Below, piece after piece: positions 7,499-13,995 of a stretch of 13,995 nucleotides of DNA. The DNA lies in assembly GCA_019058135.1 (NCBI GenBank), contig JAHLWE010000345.1, forward strand, positions 1 through 13,995, given 5' to 3'. The stretch comes from Promethearchaeota archaeon. GTDB lineage: Archaea; Asgardarchaeota; Lokiarchaeia; Sigyniarchaeales; SOKP01. Below the pieces are notes generated by a model. The model saw nothing but the letters and a program-made list of their open reading frames with translations, did no database searches and was not told the origin of the DNA. Every line of letters starts with the position of its first letter. Positions within the stretch are counted from its first letter, which is position 1. Both the position numbers and the translations under genes were made by a program.

Positions 7499-8226
7499 AC
7501 CAAGATTAGATTGAAGTGACGAATCTTTTGCTTTATGATTATGCCTGTTCTCCTGAGAGGAAAGGATGACTCATGCTCTACCATTTAGTGAAATTTCCCT
7601 ATTATTAGTGCGGTAACAAGTTTCTAAAAGTATCTTGCTACTATCCATCTGGTTGGCACTTGGAGAGATGGGTAGGACAAGTATGGGTATAGATACACCA
7701 ATTACTTCTTCTTAAAAATCCGCTTGTTTTCATGCCATCACTCCATACTTGAGGGAGGAGAGCCTTATTTTTCTACCCCCTTGTTGTTATTGCGAAACTT
7801 CACCAGAAAACCTGCCACTACCAGTATCGCCAATGAGCTCATTAGGTAGATCAGAACTTTAATAGTGCGTGATCATTCAGTCAGCTAAAAGCCTTTAGTG
7901 AAAGACTAAGTGGGTCTTTCCATCATTACCTCATTACTGCTAATGACCCTTATATTCTGGTAATATGTGGTATTGTGACTCAGTGGGCTTGGATCATAGA
8001 CCATAGAGGTTTGGGTTGTATGTCTCATCGTACATTGAATTTGGAATTTTTTGTTGTAGAAATAATTGACCTGAATAAAAGGCATTCCAGCTTTTACACG
8101 CTGGACACCTATAGCAGAATTTTAAAAAGGGTTATTTTTATGCTGTATTAAAATAAAAATATATATAAAGTTACATTAATTGATCAAGTAAAAGATTATT
8201 TCTATTCTTATAGTATTAGTTATCTC
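7499..8226. other. Gene-poor, GC-richer intergenic stretch with hairpins and short open frames
   Basis: I find no convincing intact gene. Bases up to about 8110 are GC-richer (about 40%) than the flanks. Hairpins: CTATCCATCT (7641-7650) with AGATGGGTAG (7666-7675), ten pairs including one G-U; GAAAGAC (7900-7906) with GTCTTTC (7914-7920); TCCAGC (8086-8091) with GCTGGA (8100-8105). Minus-strand open frames that look mildly protein-like are a 25-codon hydrophobic peptide (7842 down to 7765, MSSLAILVVAGFLVKF) and a 59-codon frame (8085 down to 7906). Neither has a clear ribosome site. These may be remains of dead genes or chance. Confidence 0.5.
7502..7534 (+). terminator. Weak terminator candidate after the zinc-ribbon gene
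   Basis: AAGATT (7502-7507) can pair with AATCTT (7522-7527), followed by TTGCTTTAT. It is placed directly after the stop codon, but the stem is short and the T-run interrupted. Confidence 0.25.
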
Positions 8227-8358
8227 TTAAATAGTTTTCCATTCCTTATTAGCGGGGTGCAATCGTTTATACTTATCGTTATTCAAGTTGAGAACCCAAT
8301 TATATACTTGGTCAGGTGATTTTCTATAAATTTCAAAAATTGTATTGAAAATAATCAT
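8227..8358 (-). pseudogene. Truncated relic resembling the N-terminus of an SRPBCC/polyketide-cyclase-like protein
   Basis: The ATG at 8358-8356 opens 43 codons ending at TAA (8229-8227). The peptide reads IFEIYRKSPDQVYNWVLNLN followed by YKRLHPANKEW. SRPBCC proteins typically begin with a beta strand, then an acidic/proline helix turn (SPDQVYNWV) and a short segment before the second helix; those proteins usually have about 150 residues, so only the first quarter is here. I cannot find the rest in any frame downstream. The ATG is one base from the stop of a small upstream frame (8434-8360), an operon-like spacing. The ribosome site is poor. It could instead be a chance frame. Confidence 0.35.
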
Positions 8359-8359
8359 A

Positions 8360-8434
8360 TTATTCTTTACTCATATATAGATAAATGATCTTATCTTTAT
8401 CAATCTTTCCAAAAGGGGGGGTTTGTAATTTCAT
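8360..8434 (-). CDS. Possible 24-residue small ORF upstream of the SRPBCC-like relic
   Basis: The ATG at 8434-8432 encodes MKLQTPPFGKIDKDK and nine more residues, ending with TAA at 8362-8360. A C7 run on this strand (8421-8415) encodes the two prolines and is a likely frameshift point, so this may be the start of a longer broken gene. There is no clear ribosome site and I recognise no family. Its only support is the one-base spacing to the next ATG and the natural-looking composition. Confidence 0.2.
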   Translation of the reverse strand: MKLQTPPFGKIDKDKIIYLYMSKE

Positions 8435-8559
8435 ATAATATCTCGCTTTTCAATCCCTTTTTACTCGTGTCAAGTATTTCTGAATCTAAAAATAATATAA
8501 TTACAGAAGGGATAAAATAATGATTTTTTTATATCGTTTTTCTCTAATTGATTTATTTT

Positions 8560-8874
8560 TTATGGATAATCTAATCCTCTATCATCTGTTAGTGGAGAAC
8601 ATCTGTACAAGCGATATATAGTCTTTAAAGTTCCTTTAAATGCTCCATATTTTTTAATAGCTAATATAGCATAATCAGAACAGCTTGGAGTAAATTTACA
8701 TCTAACATGACCTCTTATATGAGGAGAAACAATATTCTGATATTTTACAATTGCGAAAATAAGAATTTTAGCACTTAATTGTTCTGATGGTTTCCTATTT
8801 AAATCAAAGATTACAAATTGAGTAAAAATGAATAAGAATGTGAATATAATTACAGCATATTTCTTTAAATTCAT
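8560..8874 (-). CDS. yidD: Membrane protein insertion efficiency factor YidD
   Basis: This 104-residue protein carries the full YidD (PF01809) domain at residues 36-104: KYQNIVSPHIRG, then CKFTPSCSDYA with Cys59 and Cys65, then YGAFKGTLKTIYRLYRC with Cys92, then SPLTDDRGLDYP. YidD assists YidC-dependent insertion of inner-membrane proteins. Residues 1-25 are a hydrophobic extension absent from the usual 70-90-residue forms and probably act as a membrane anchor. yidD normally sits in an rpmH-rnpA-yidD-yidC cluster, but here none of those genes is adjacent, so this is a displaced or extra copy. A zinc-ribbon membrane gene lies 76 nt upstream on the same strand and may share its transcript. The ribosome site (AAAGATAG) is weak. 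Confidence 0.9.
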   Translation of the reverse strand: MNLKKYAVIIFTFLFIFTQFVIFDLNRKPSEQLSAKILIFAIVKYQNIVSPHIRGHVRCKFTPSCSDYAILAIKKYGAFKGTLKTIYRLYRCSPLTDDRGLDYP

Positions 8875-8950
8875 TTTCTATCTTTAAAAATATTTTTATT
8901 GGCAATTAAATCCTTGAGTTGCACTTCTCATAATTAATAAAAACTTTTAC

Positions 8951-9346
8951 TTACTCAGTTGAAGTGTGCCCACAATGAGGACAAGTTTTCAATAATTCTA
9001 ACTTTCTATTATTACAATTTTGACATTGAACAAGTGGTCCTGAAGGTCTACTAAATATGTAAATTATTAATCCAATAACTCCTAAAAAGAAAGAAGTTAG
9101 CATCCATAATACAGGATTAGCCATACCTCTATTCTTGGCATCTCTAGCAACCCATATTAAAATAGCAATATTAATCACAAAAATTGCAATAGGAATGAAA
9201 ATAGTTGCTCCAGTAAATATTCCACAAGCAGCACATCCAAATTCTGGAGGTATTTCTTGTTGTGGTTGAGCTTGAGCAAATATTAAGGATGGAAAAAATA
9301 ATAAGATTAAAATAAAAATCCATGCTTTAATTAATTTTTGTTTCAC
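8951..9346 (-). CDS. Membrane protein with PLDc_N-like helices and C-terminal zinc ribbon
   Basis: The GTG start at 9346-9344 is preceded by AAAGGAGG (9358-9351) with 4 nt spacing. The protein has 131 residues. Residues 1-26 are a signal-like segment (cleavage plausible after IFAQA). A CAAC pair (Cys38, Cys41) follows, then two membrane helices at about 43-66 and 79-99. The segment VARDAKNRGMANPVLWMLTS resembles the PLDc_N type of two-helix module found in many small bacterial membrane proteins. A zinc ribbon closes the protein: Cys108/111 and Cys122/125 in CPHCG. Function is unknown. It is the third zinc-ribbon membrane protein within 3.3 kb, and it precedes yidD on the same strand. Confidence 0.85.
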   Translation of the reverse strand: MKQKLIKAWIFILILLFFPSLIFAQAQPQQEIPPEFGCAACGIFTGATIFIPIAIFVINIAILIWVARDAKNRGMANPVLWMLTSFFLGVIGLIIYIFSRPSGPLVQCQNCNNRKLELLKTCPHCGHTSTE

Positions 9347-9350
9347 ATCT

Positions 9351-9358
9351 CCTCCTTT
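9351..9358 (-). promoter_or_regulatory. Ribosome binding site supporting a GTG start
   Basis: AAAGGAGG on the minus strand stands 4 nt before GTG 9346. The overlapping ATG two bases upstream reads straight into TGA, so GTG is the start. Confidence 0.7.
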
Positions 9359-9561
9359 AGATTTGTTCCAACCCTATTTGGGTTTGAAAAATTAAATTTT
9401 AAATTATATATTTATACTTTGTAATTGTTATGATGTTAATGTTTATTCTTTTAATACCCTTATTACACATAGACAAGTAATTTCCCACTACAATTTTGAG
9501 CAGGGGATAAGCCTACTTTCTCGCATATCACCATTTTCAAAATATAATTAATGATAGGTAT

Positions 9562-10320
9562 TTATTCTCCATATATCTCATCCAGTACATTTATATAGTC
9601 TAAGTAACTGTCTTCTAAATATATATACTGTAATGTCCAAGCACCCTCGCTTGGATCCCAATATAGCTCAGCTTTTCCTTGAAACTCTTTCTCAATGTCT
9701 GGAAGTCCTGGTAACTCTTCCTCGAGGGTGTAGGTAAACTTTATGGCGTAAAACTTCTCACCTAACTGTTCATATTCATTTTTAAAATCTATTCTTCTCA
9801 GCTTACGGCTAGCCAAGAGTAGATAAGATGTATCCCCATAGCTCCTGAGGATGTAAGGCTCTATGGATTCGTTGAAATACATGTATTTAGTTTCTATAGG
9901 ACCAGATAAATCCTCAACTGTTTCTATCTCGAGCTTAGCGTAGTTATTCTTAACTAGAAAATTTTCTAAACCCCAGGCTAAATAATATCCTCCTACCCGA
10001 CCTTCACTCACTGATTTATAAATAGGTCGTGCGAATGCTTCTGTCGCGAATACTTCTGTCGTAATCTCACCATCCCACTCCTCAAAGACAATTTTTTCGA
10101 TCTCTCTTGGTAACCCAGTTACTATGCTGATAGGTGCTTCTCTGCCATTTAAGCATCCTATCGTAACAGTACTTACACATACTATAGCAAGCACAAGGAT
10201 ATATATCTTTATCTTTCTGAGAATAAGTGATGTTTGTGACTTTTTGGACAACTGCTGGCAACAATTCTTGTAGATTTTTAATGTTTCCCTTTTTTCAACG
10301 CTGTATTTTTTATATAGCAT
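9562..10320 (-). CDS. Putative lipoprotein of unknown function
   Basis: I prefer the ATG at 10320 because GGAG lies 6 nt before it; an in-frame ATG at 10332 would add four residues and has a poorer site. The protein has 252 residues from this start. A basic, cytosolic-looking stretch of about 34 residues precedes the hydrophobic segment IYILVLAIVCVSTVTIGC, whose Cys56 fits a lipobox. This n-region is long for a lipoprotein signal; a TTG at 10251 would give a normal one but has no good ribosome site. The mature part is acidic and aromatic-rich (KAELYWDPSEGAWTLQYIYL near the C-terminus) and looks like a secreted beta-rich domain. I recognise no family. Its composition, about 40% GC, is above that of its AT-rich surroundings. 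Its downstream neighbour on the same strand starts 215 nt on. Confidence 0.75.
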   Translation of the reverse strand: MLYKKYSVEKRETLKIYKNCCQQLSKKSQTSLILRKIKIYILVLAIVCVSTVTIGCLNGREAPISIVTGLPREIEKIVFEEWDGEITTEVFATEAFARPIYKSVSEGRVGGYYLAWGLENFLVKNNYAKLEIETVEDLSGPIETKYMYFNESIEPYILRSYGDTSYLLLASRKLRRIDFKNEYEQLGEKFYAIKFTYTLEEELPGLPDIEKEFQGKAELYWDPSEGAWTLQYIYLEDSYLDYINVLDEIYGE

Positions 10321-10746
10321 ATTTGTCTCCATTTAAGGATATCTCTTTCTTTTTTCTTACCTTTTATTATAATCTTTTTAAAATATTTACTTATTACATT
10401 GAGCCAATAAACTGTAGGATGACCAGCCCCACACCAACAGCAGCTTTATAGGCATAAGAACTTTATATGAAGACATTACCAGCAAACACTAGCGCCAAGT
10501 TCCTTACATCAAACCGCACTTTCAGCTATTGCCAACTGTCACACTTATCTTAACACTAAACATCAAGCACACTCCAGCAGAGACATCAACTACTACTTCT
10601 ACCCTAACCAAAATGCTAACATTCTCAACCCTATTCCCACTACATAGTTCCTCTTTTCATTTAAATAAAATTATTTTATATTCATAATGAACTTTTGTCA
10701 ATAATTCCATGAGCAAGTGCAATTATATATAGTTTCTTACAGAGTT

Positions 10747-10892
10747 ATGAACTCATTAAGCTACATCGCTACTCCTTCCAATTGCGTAAAATTTGTTAAG
10801 GTTTTTGTGGATGTTAAATTGGATACAATTGATTCAAAAAATATGACGACAAAGTTCTTTATGAAAGATTAGAGAGATTTATGAAGAAGTAA
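10747..10892 (+). pseudogene. Possible frameshifted gene fragment
   Basis: The ATG at 10747 opens 41 codons (reading CVKFVKVFVDVKLDTIDSKN in the middle) to TAG 10870-10872. In the next frame the overlapping DNA reads YDDKVLYERLERFMKK to TAA 10890-10892. The two halves together look like one protein tail broken by a frameshift around AAAAAATATG (10835-10844). I recognise no family and see no ribosome site; chance is possible. Confidence 0.2.
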
Positions 10893-11060
10893 TAGTATAA
10901 TTTAGTTAAATACAAATTTATAAGCTTATGATATTTATTAATTCTATATTAATTTTGTTAAAATATAATCATCTTAACTTACAATTAAATATATTCATAT
11001 AAAAGAATCTATTTCATATAAAGAATAATTAAATAAAATCAACATATAAGAAATATAGAG

Positions 11061-11067
11061 AAAGGTG
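11061..11067 (+). promoter_or_regulatory. Ribosome binding site deciding the start at ATG 11074
   Basis: AAAGGTG lies 6 nt before ATG 11074. An upstream GTG at 11065 is part of this site and would have no site of its own. The protein from ATG 11074 also aligns end to end with the paralogue starting at 1039. Confidence 0.7.
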
Positions 11068-11073
11068 AAAAAT

Positions 11074-11400
11074 ATGTTTAAAAAGTATTTTTTAATAGTA
11101 TTAACTTTTATAATTTTAGCTAGTATTGTTTGTGTTATAGGTTGTGGGAAATCTGGTTTTGCTGGAAAATATGTTAATCAAGATAATCCCAGTGATTATT
11201 TGGAACTTAAACCAGATGGAATGTATTACTCATATACAAGTTATTCAGGTGGTTATAATGGAGAATGGGAAGTTAAAGGAAATGAATTAAGACTTTCCTG
11301 GATGGGTTCTGTTCTAGTAATAGGAGAAATCAAAGGAAATAAAATAATTTTTCCCACAGCAGGATTTATTATGGCTTCTATCTATGTGAAGGAAATCTAA
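11074..11400 (+). CDS. Lipoprotein N-module, paralogue of 1039, truncated by frameshift
   Basis: From ATG 11074 the product is 108 residues. Its signal (MFKKYFLIVLTF, ending CVIGC with Cys24) and beta-rich module (YLELKPDGMYY, GEWEVKGNELRLSWMG, EIKGNKIIF) match the 1039 protein closely, including a 45-base stretch with few changes (11262-11306). The 1039 gene reads GTT AGG AAA TCT where this copy reads GTG AAGG AAA TCT; the extra A at about 11389-11390 shifts the frame into TAA 11398-11400. In the corrected frame the shared SNNFTSQLT follows, then a TAG, then propeller blades. The short protein may still be made as a one-domain lipoprotein; as a fusion it is broken. Confidence 0.7.
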   Translation: MFKKYFLIVLTFIILASIVCVIGCGKSGFAGKYVNQDNPSDYLELKPDGMYYSYTSYSGGYNGEWEVKGNELRLSWMGSVLVIGEIKGNKIIFPTAGFIMASIYVKEI

Positions 11401-11401
11401 T

Positions 11402-11881
11402 AATTTTACTTCACAACTAACTGATAAAGAAATAACTCAGAAAACTATTAAAAAATAGATTGGAAAGATTGCTTTTCATTCTAATCGTGATGGAGACGAT
11501 GAAATATATGTAGTGAATTCAGATGGGTCAGGGCTAACAAATTTAACATACAATCCAGCATATGATGGCTATCCCGTTTGGTCTCCGGATGGTAATAAGA
11601 TTGCATTTACATCTAACCGTGATGGAAACTATGAAATATATGTTATGAATTCGGATGGATCAGAACAGACTAATTTAACAAAAAGTAAAGGACATCATAG
11701 GTGGTCTCTTAATAATTATTCTCTAGATGGAAAAATGATTTCATTTTAACCCTATCTCCGTTGCAATTCTGAAATATATGTTATGAATTCTGATGGTTCA
11801 GGACAGATTAATTTAACAAACAATTCAGCAGATGATGGATACCCCGCCTGGTCTCCATAAGGTAAAAATATTACATTCTAA
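11402..11881 (+). pseudogene. Decayed C-terminal propeller of the 11074 lipoprotein
   Basis: In the frame restored after the 11389 insertion, codons run through FTSQLTDKEITQKTIKK to TAG 11456-11458. Blades then continue in the same frame (IGKIAFHSNRDGDDEIYVVN) to TAA 11747-11749 after GKMISF, to TAA 11858-11860 in place of the Asp of WSPDG, and finally GKNITF with TAA 11879-11881. About two and a half blades remain, whereas functional propellers have six or more. A GTG at 11513 could open a 78-codon frame, but it lies mid-blade with no ribosome site. One frameshift plus three nonsense codons support a dead gene. Confidence 0.7.
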
Positions 11882-11903
11882 TAAGAATTTAATATAATAT
11901 GTT
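11633..11903 (+). repeat. Dispersed direct repeat copy B (propeller tail plus promoter region)
   Basis: This is the second copy of the segment at 690-957, same orientation, about 10.9 kb away, with both internal stops at the same alignment positions and the same 23-base offset between the -35-like and TATAAT boxes. Confidence 0.7.
11870..11898 (+). promoter_or_regulatory. Candidate sigma-70-type promoter upstream of the DUF2207 gene
   Basis: ATTACA (11870-11875, four of six matches to TTGACA) and TATAAT (11893-11898) are 17 nt apart. Transcription would start about 55 nt before ATG 11961. The equivalent site stands before the 1039 gene. Confidence 0.45.
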
Positions 11904-11960
11904 AAAAGCTATCTTTAATTAAAAAATATTTATATAAAAATATTATCTCCAGGTTTTAGA

Positions 11961-13877
11961 ATGTTAAAAAACATAGTAAATAAATCAATATCTATATCTT
12001 TAACTATTATCATACTGACTGGTTTTATTTTAGGATGTGATGCTAAAGAACTAATAACTAAGCCTGAGACTCCTACAACCTTAACAAAGGACGACTTAGT
12101 AAAAGCCTTAGAAGAACTTAGAGATGCAATGTTAAAAAAGATAGATATAGATATAGATGATACTGCCATAGCTTTTACAATTGTTAAAGATTATCATAGA
12201 ACAAAAAGGTTAGCAGATATCTTTAGAGCACCTCTTAAAGTTATAGAAGGTACAATAACCTTTCTTACTAGTATATCAGATCTAATTAGCTTATCTAGTG
12301 AAGTTGATAAGCAGTTAATTGAAGCCAAAACTAATTATCAGGCTCTTTCTATAGTTATGATGCTACTGAACTTAGAAGAGGTTGGTGGTAAACTTTATTA
12401 TGGTTTATATGGTCCTACATATATATCCTCTATAGAGAATATGTTAGATGCTGCAGATGAAACTACCTTACCTCCTTCTGATTTTAGTAAGGAACATTAT
12501 AAAAGGGTTGTTGAGAACTATTTATTTGGAGTACAAGGAGAAACTGTACTAAATATCCCAAGGCACTCTACAGATAATGAAAGAAAAATTACTGATTATG
12601 TTAGTGGTGCTTTACAGGTTAGAAAAAGCATAAGTAAAACATTTAATGAGCTTATCTTTGATATTAAAAATAGTGAGCTTCCTGAAGGTTATCCTTTAGA
12701 TGAAGTTATTACTGAACTTAAATATCTTAAAGAAAAAGTAATAAAATCTACTCTAAATAGTACAGATTTAGTATATAAAACAGACTTTTCTGATGATGTG
12801 AGTATAACACTTGGTTCTTTAGCTGATAGAAAGAAAGCATGGCATATAGCAACTGGTAGTTTAGCTAAGAAATTAGATATTGAGATAAAAGTTGAACTAC
12901 TACAGGCTGGAAATGCTATATTATTAACAACTACATATATATATCCAAATGTTAGTGAGATAAAGATTGCCCAGAAGATAACTACTCTTTCTTCAATAAC
13001 TATTAAACCTTATTTAAATAGCTTTCATACTGATCCTGAGGAATCATTTTATATGTTACCACAGGAGATGCTTCTAACTCTTCCTATTGAGCTATCTAAT
13101 CTCTGGATGATAGCTGATGATATAGATAATTATTTAAGGTATTTACTAATAAAAGAGATTGGAGAGGAAATAGCTGAGGAAACTGAGGAGATAGTCGAGA
13201 AAATAAATAGATTTGATGTAGAGATAACAATAAATAGTGATAGCTCTATTATAGTCACTGAGAAAATAGCTTATGATTTTGGTACTCAAAATAGACATGG
13301 TATCTATAGAGTTATTCCAATTCGGTATAAAACGGAGAGGGGAATTTACAAACTCGATTTTAGAGTACAAAATGTGGTTGATGAAACTGGATCAAAATAT
13401 AGATATGAAACAAGTAGAAGGAGGGATTATATAGGGATAAAAATCGGTGACCCAGATATATATGTAACTGGTGAAAATATATATATTATCACCTATGAAG
13501 TTAGTGGTGCACTAAATTATTTTGATGAACATGATGAACTTTACTGGAATGCTACTGGAAATGAGTGGTCCGTTAATATTTATAATGCATCCTGTAAGAT
13601 AACGCTTCCCAAAAAAGTTAAAATAGATGAAATTAAACTAACATGCTATACCGGAAAAGTAGGATCTCAAGAAAAAAAATGTGAAGGCGAAATTCTAAGT
13701 GAAAATGAAATTTACTTTAACAGTACAAAGATGCTTTCACCTGGGGGGGGTTTAACAATAGTGTTAGGTTGGCCAAAGGGTATAGTAAAAGAAATACCAA
13801 AGGTAACTACAGAGATAGTTAAAGAAACAGGGCGCATTACCTTTGTATCTGATCGTGATGGAAACTATGAAATATAG
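11961..13877 (+). CDS. Lipoprotein with DUF2207-like domain and truncated propeller fusion
   Basis: The protein has 638 residues. The ATG at 11961 has only a weak site (AGG at 11951-11953). Residues 1-25 form a lipoprotein signal ending FILGC, with Cys26. Residues 40-400 are a mostly helical region I do not recognise, ending in an acidic helix (EEIAEETEEIVEKI). Residues 418-603 match the N-terminal DUF2207 domain: FDVEITINSDSSIIVTEKIA, RHGIYRVIPI, and a closing beta-rich part ending in GWPKG. DUF2207 proteins usually continue into membrane helices; here a short linker leads instead into a propeller blade (GRITFVSDRDGNYEI) that stops at TAG 13875-13877 where other blades have the Tyr of EIYVMN. 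A G8 run (13743-13750) encodes glycines near the domain end. Function is unknown; an envelope location is inferred from the signal. Confidence 0.8.
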   Translation: MLKNIVNKSISISLTIIILTGFILGCDAKELITKPETPTTLTKDDLVKALEELRDAMLKKIDIDIDDTAIAFTIVKDYHRTKRLADIFRAPLKVIEGTITFLTSISDLISLSSEVDKQLIEAKTNYQALSIVMMLLNLEEVGGKLYYGLYGPTYISSIENMLDAADETTLPPSDFSKEHYKRVVENYLFGVQGETVLNIPRHSTDNERKITDYVSGALQVRKSISKTFNELIFDIKNSELPEGYPLDEVITELKYLKEKVIKSTLNSTDLVYKTDFSDDVSITLGSLADRKKAWHIATGSLAKKLDIEIKVELLQAGNAILLTTTYIYPNVSEIKIAQKITTLSSITIKPYLNSFHTDPEESFYMLPQEMLLTLPIELSNLWMIADDIDNYLRYLLIKEIGEEIAEETEEIVEKINRFDVEITINSDSSIIVTEKIAYDFGTQNRHGIYRVIPIRYKTERGIYKLDFRVQNVVDETGSKYRYETSRRRDYIGIKIGDPDIYVTGENIYIITYEVSGALNYFDEHDELYWNATGNEWSVNIYNASCKITLPKKVKIDEIKLTCYTGKVGSQEKKCEGEILSENEIYFNSTKMLSPGGGLTIVLGWPKGIVKEIPKVTTEIVKETGRITFVSDRDGNYEI

Positions 13878-13985
13878 GTTATGAATGCAGACGGCTCAGC
13901 ACTGCAAAAATTAACAAACAAACCCGCAGAAGATAGTGACCCAGCTATGTCACAAAAACAAAAAACCAATCCAAATAAAAAGTAA
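13878..13985 (+). pseudogene. Propeller blade relic behind the TAG of the DUF2207 gene
   Basis: The frame continues after TAG as VMNADGSALQKLTNKPAEDS, loses the WSPDG motif (PAMSQKQK) and ends at TAA 13983-13985. A single TAT-to-TAG change explains the stop, but the rest of the blade is also degenerate, so restoring Tyr would give only one poor blade. Confidence 0.65.
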
Positions 13986-13995
13986 AATAAATCAA

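Larger units (their letters stand above)
10333..11073. other. Gene-poor intergenic stretch with a C-over-G skewed patch
   Basis: I see no intact gene. From 10501 to 10660 the plus strand has about 54 C and 10 G by hand count. Open frames on both strands there are long mainly because G-poor DNA lacks TAG and TGA. After about 10660 the sequence returns to AT-rich. A short frame at 10747-10872, and a shifted continuation to 10892, may be a gene relic. The end carries the ribosome site of the 11074 gene. Confidence 0.5.

Noticed and set aside
7210..7584. 124-codon minus-strand open frame opposite the second zinc-ribbon gene
   Set aside because: The plus-strand frame has a Cys4 ribbon, membrane helices and a good ribosome site; the antisense product is low-complexity Thr/Pro/Ile mirror sequence.
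10082..10451. Open frames 10082-10264 (minus) and 10227-10451 (plus) around the start of the unknown lipoprotein
   Set aside because: They overlap the lipoprotein signal region in other frames and show no family or ribosome-site support.
10501..10660. Val-rich minus-strand translation suggesting a membrane protein (VRVEVVVDVSAGVCLMF)
   Set aside because: G/T-rich DNA inevitably yields Val-, Gly- and Leu-rich peptides; there is no start, no ribosome site, and stops surround it.
11930..13370. Minus-strand frames 11930-12169 and 13146-13370 opposite the DUF2207 gene
   Set aside because: They are antisense mirrors of helical or beta coding sequence, Ser/Ile/Phe-rich, with no start signals.
801..13877. 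Stop codon reassignment explaining the in-frame stops
   Set aside because: TAA and TAG both interrupt the blades at positions normally coding for different residues, while intact genes here use TAA as ordinary stops. Decay is simpler.

Overview
The window is about 30% GC over most of its length. It carries bacterial Shine-Dalgarno sites (AAAGGAG, AGGAGG), ATG/GTG/TTG starts, several Sec/lipobox signal peptides and a YidD gene, so it is bacterial. The mix of lipoproteins, TolB-like propellers, PEGA, CARDB and M23 domains and zinc-ribbon membrane proteins is typical of AT-rich uncultured lineages such as Atribacterota. That lineage guess is inference only. Nearly every gene encodes an envelope or secreted protein. 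I see no tRNA, rRNA, CRISPR array, transposase or complete metabolic operon.

Layout. Bases 1-935 are the 3' end of a TolB/WD40-like beta-propeller gene whose last blade is cut off by in-frame stops. Bases 1039-1686 encode a lipoprotein (a small beta-rich module plus a DUF4878-like domain). Bases 1843-5547 encode a 1234-residue secreted multidomain M23 peptidase. Bases 6068-7498 hold two zinc-ribbon membrane proteins, separated by an inter-gene segment that can form a long-range helix. Bases 7499-8559 have no convincing intact gene but contain minus-strand relics, one of them resembling the start of an SRPBCC protein. On the minus strand follow yidD (8560-8874), a third zinc-ribbon membrane protein (8951-9346) and an unknown lipoprotein (9562-10320). 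Bases 10321-11073 are a second gene-poor stretch. Bases 11074-11881 are a decayed lipoprotein-propeller fusion. Bases 11961-13877 encode a DUF2207-containing lipoprotein whose C-terminal propeller blade is broken by a TAG.

The main theme is modular, decaying surface proteins. One lipoprotein module occurs with two different C-termini. Propeller blades occur at three loci in the same orientation, all with nonsense codons. Two propeller tails about 10.9 kb apart share two nonsense codons at equivalent positions and carry the same promoter-like sequence just behind them. No coordinated pathway is evident. I did not find a defence or other clearly new multi-gene system. The most unusual items are the shared-stop propeller tails, the M23/PEGA/CARDB protein with its GC-richer domain, and the structured segment between the two zinc-ribbon genes.
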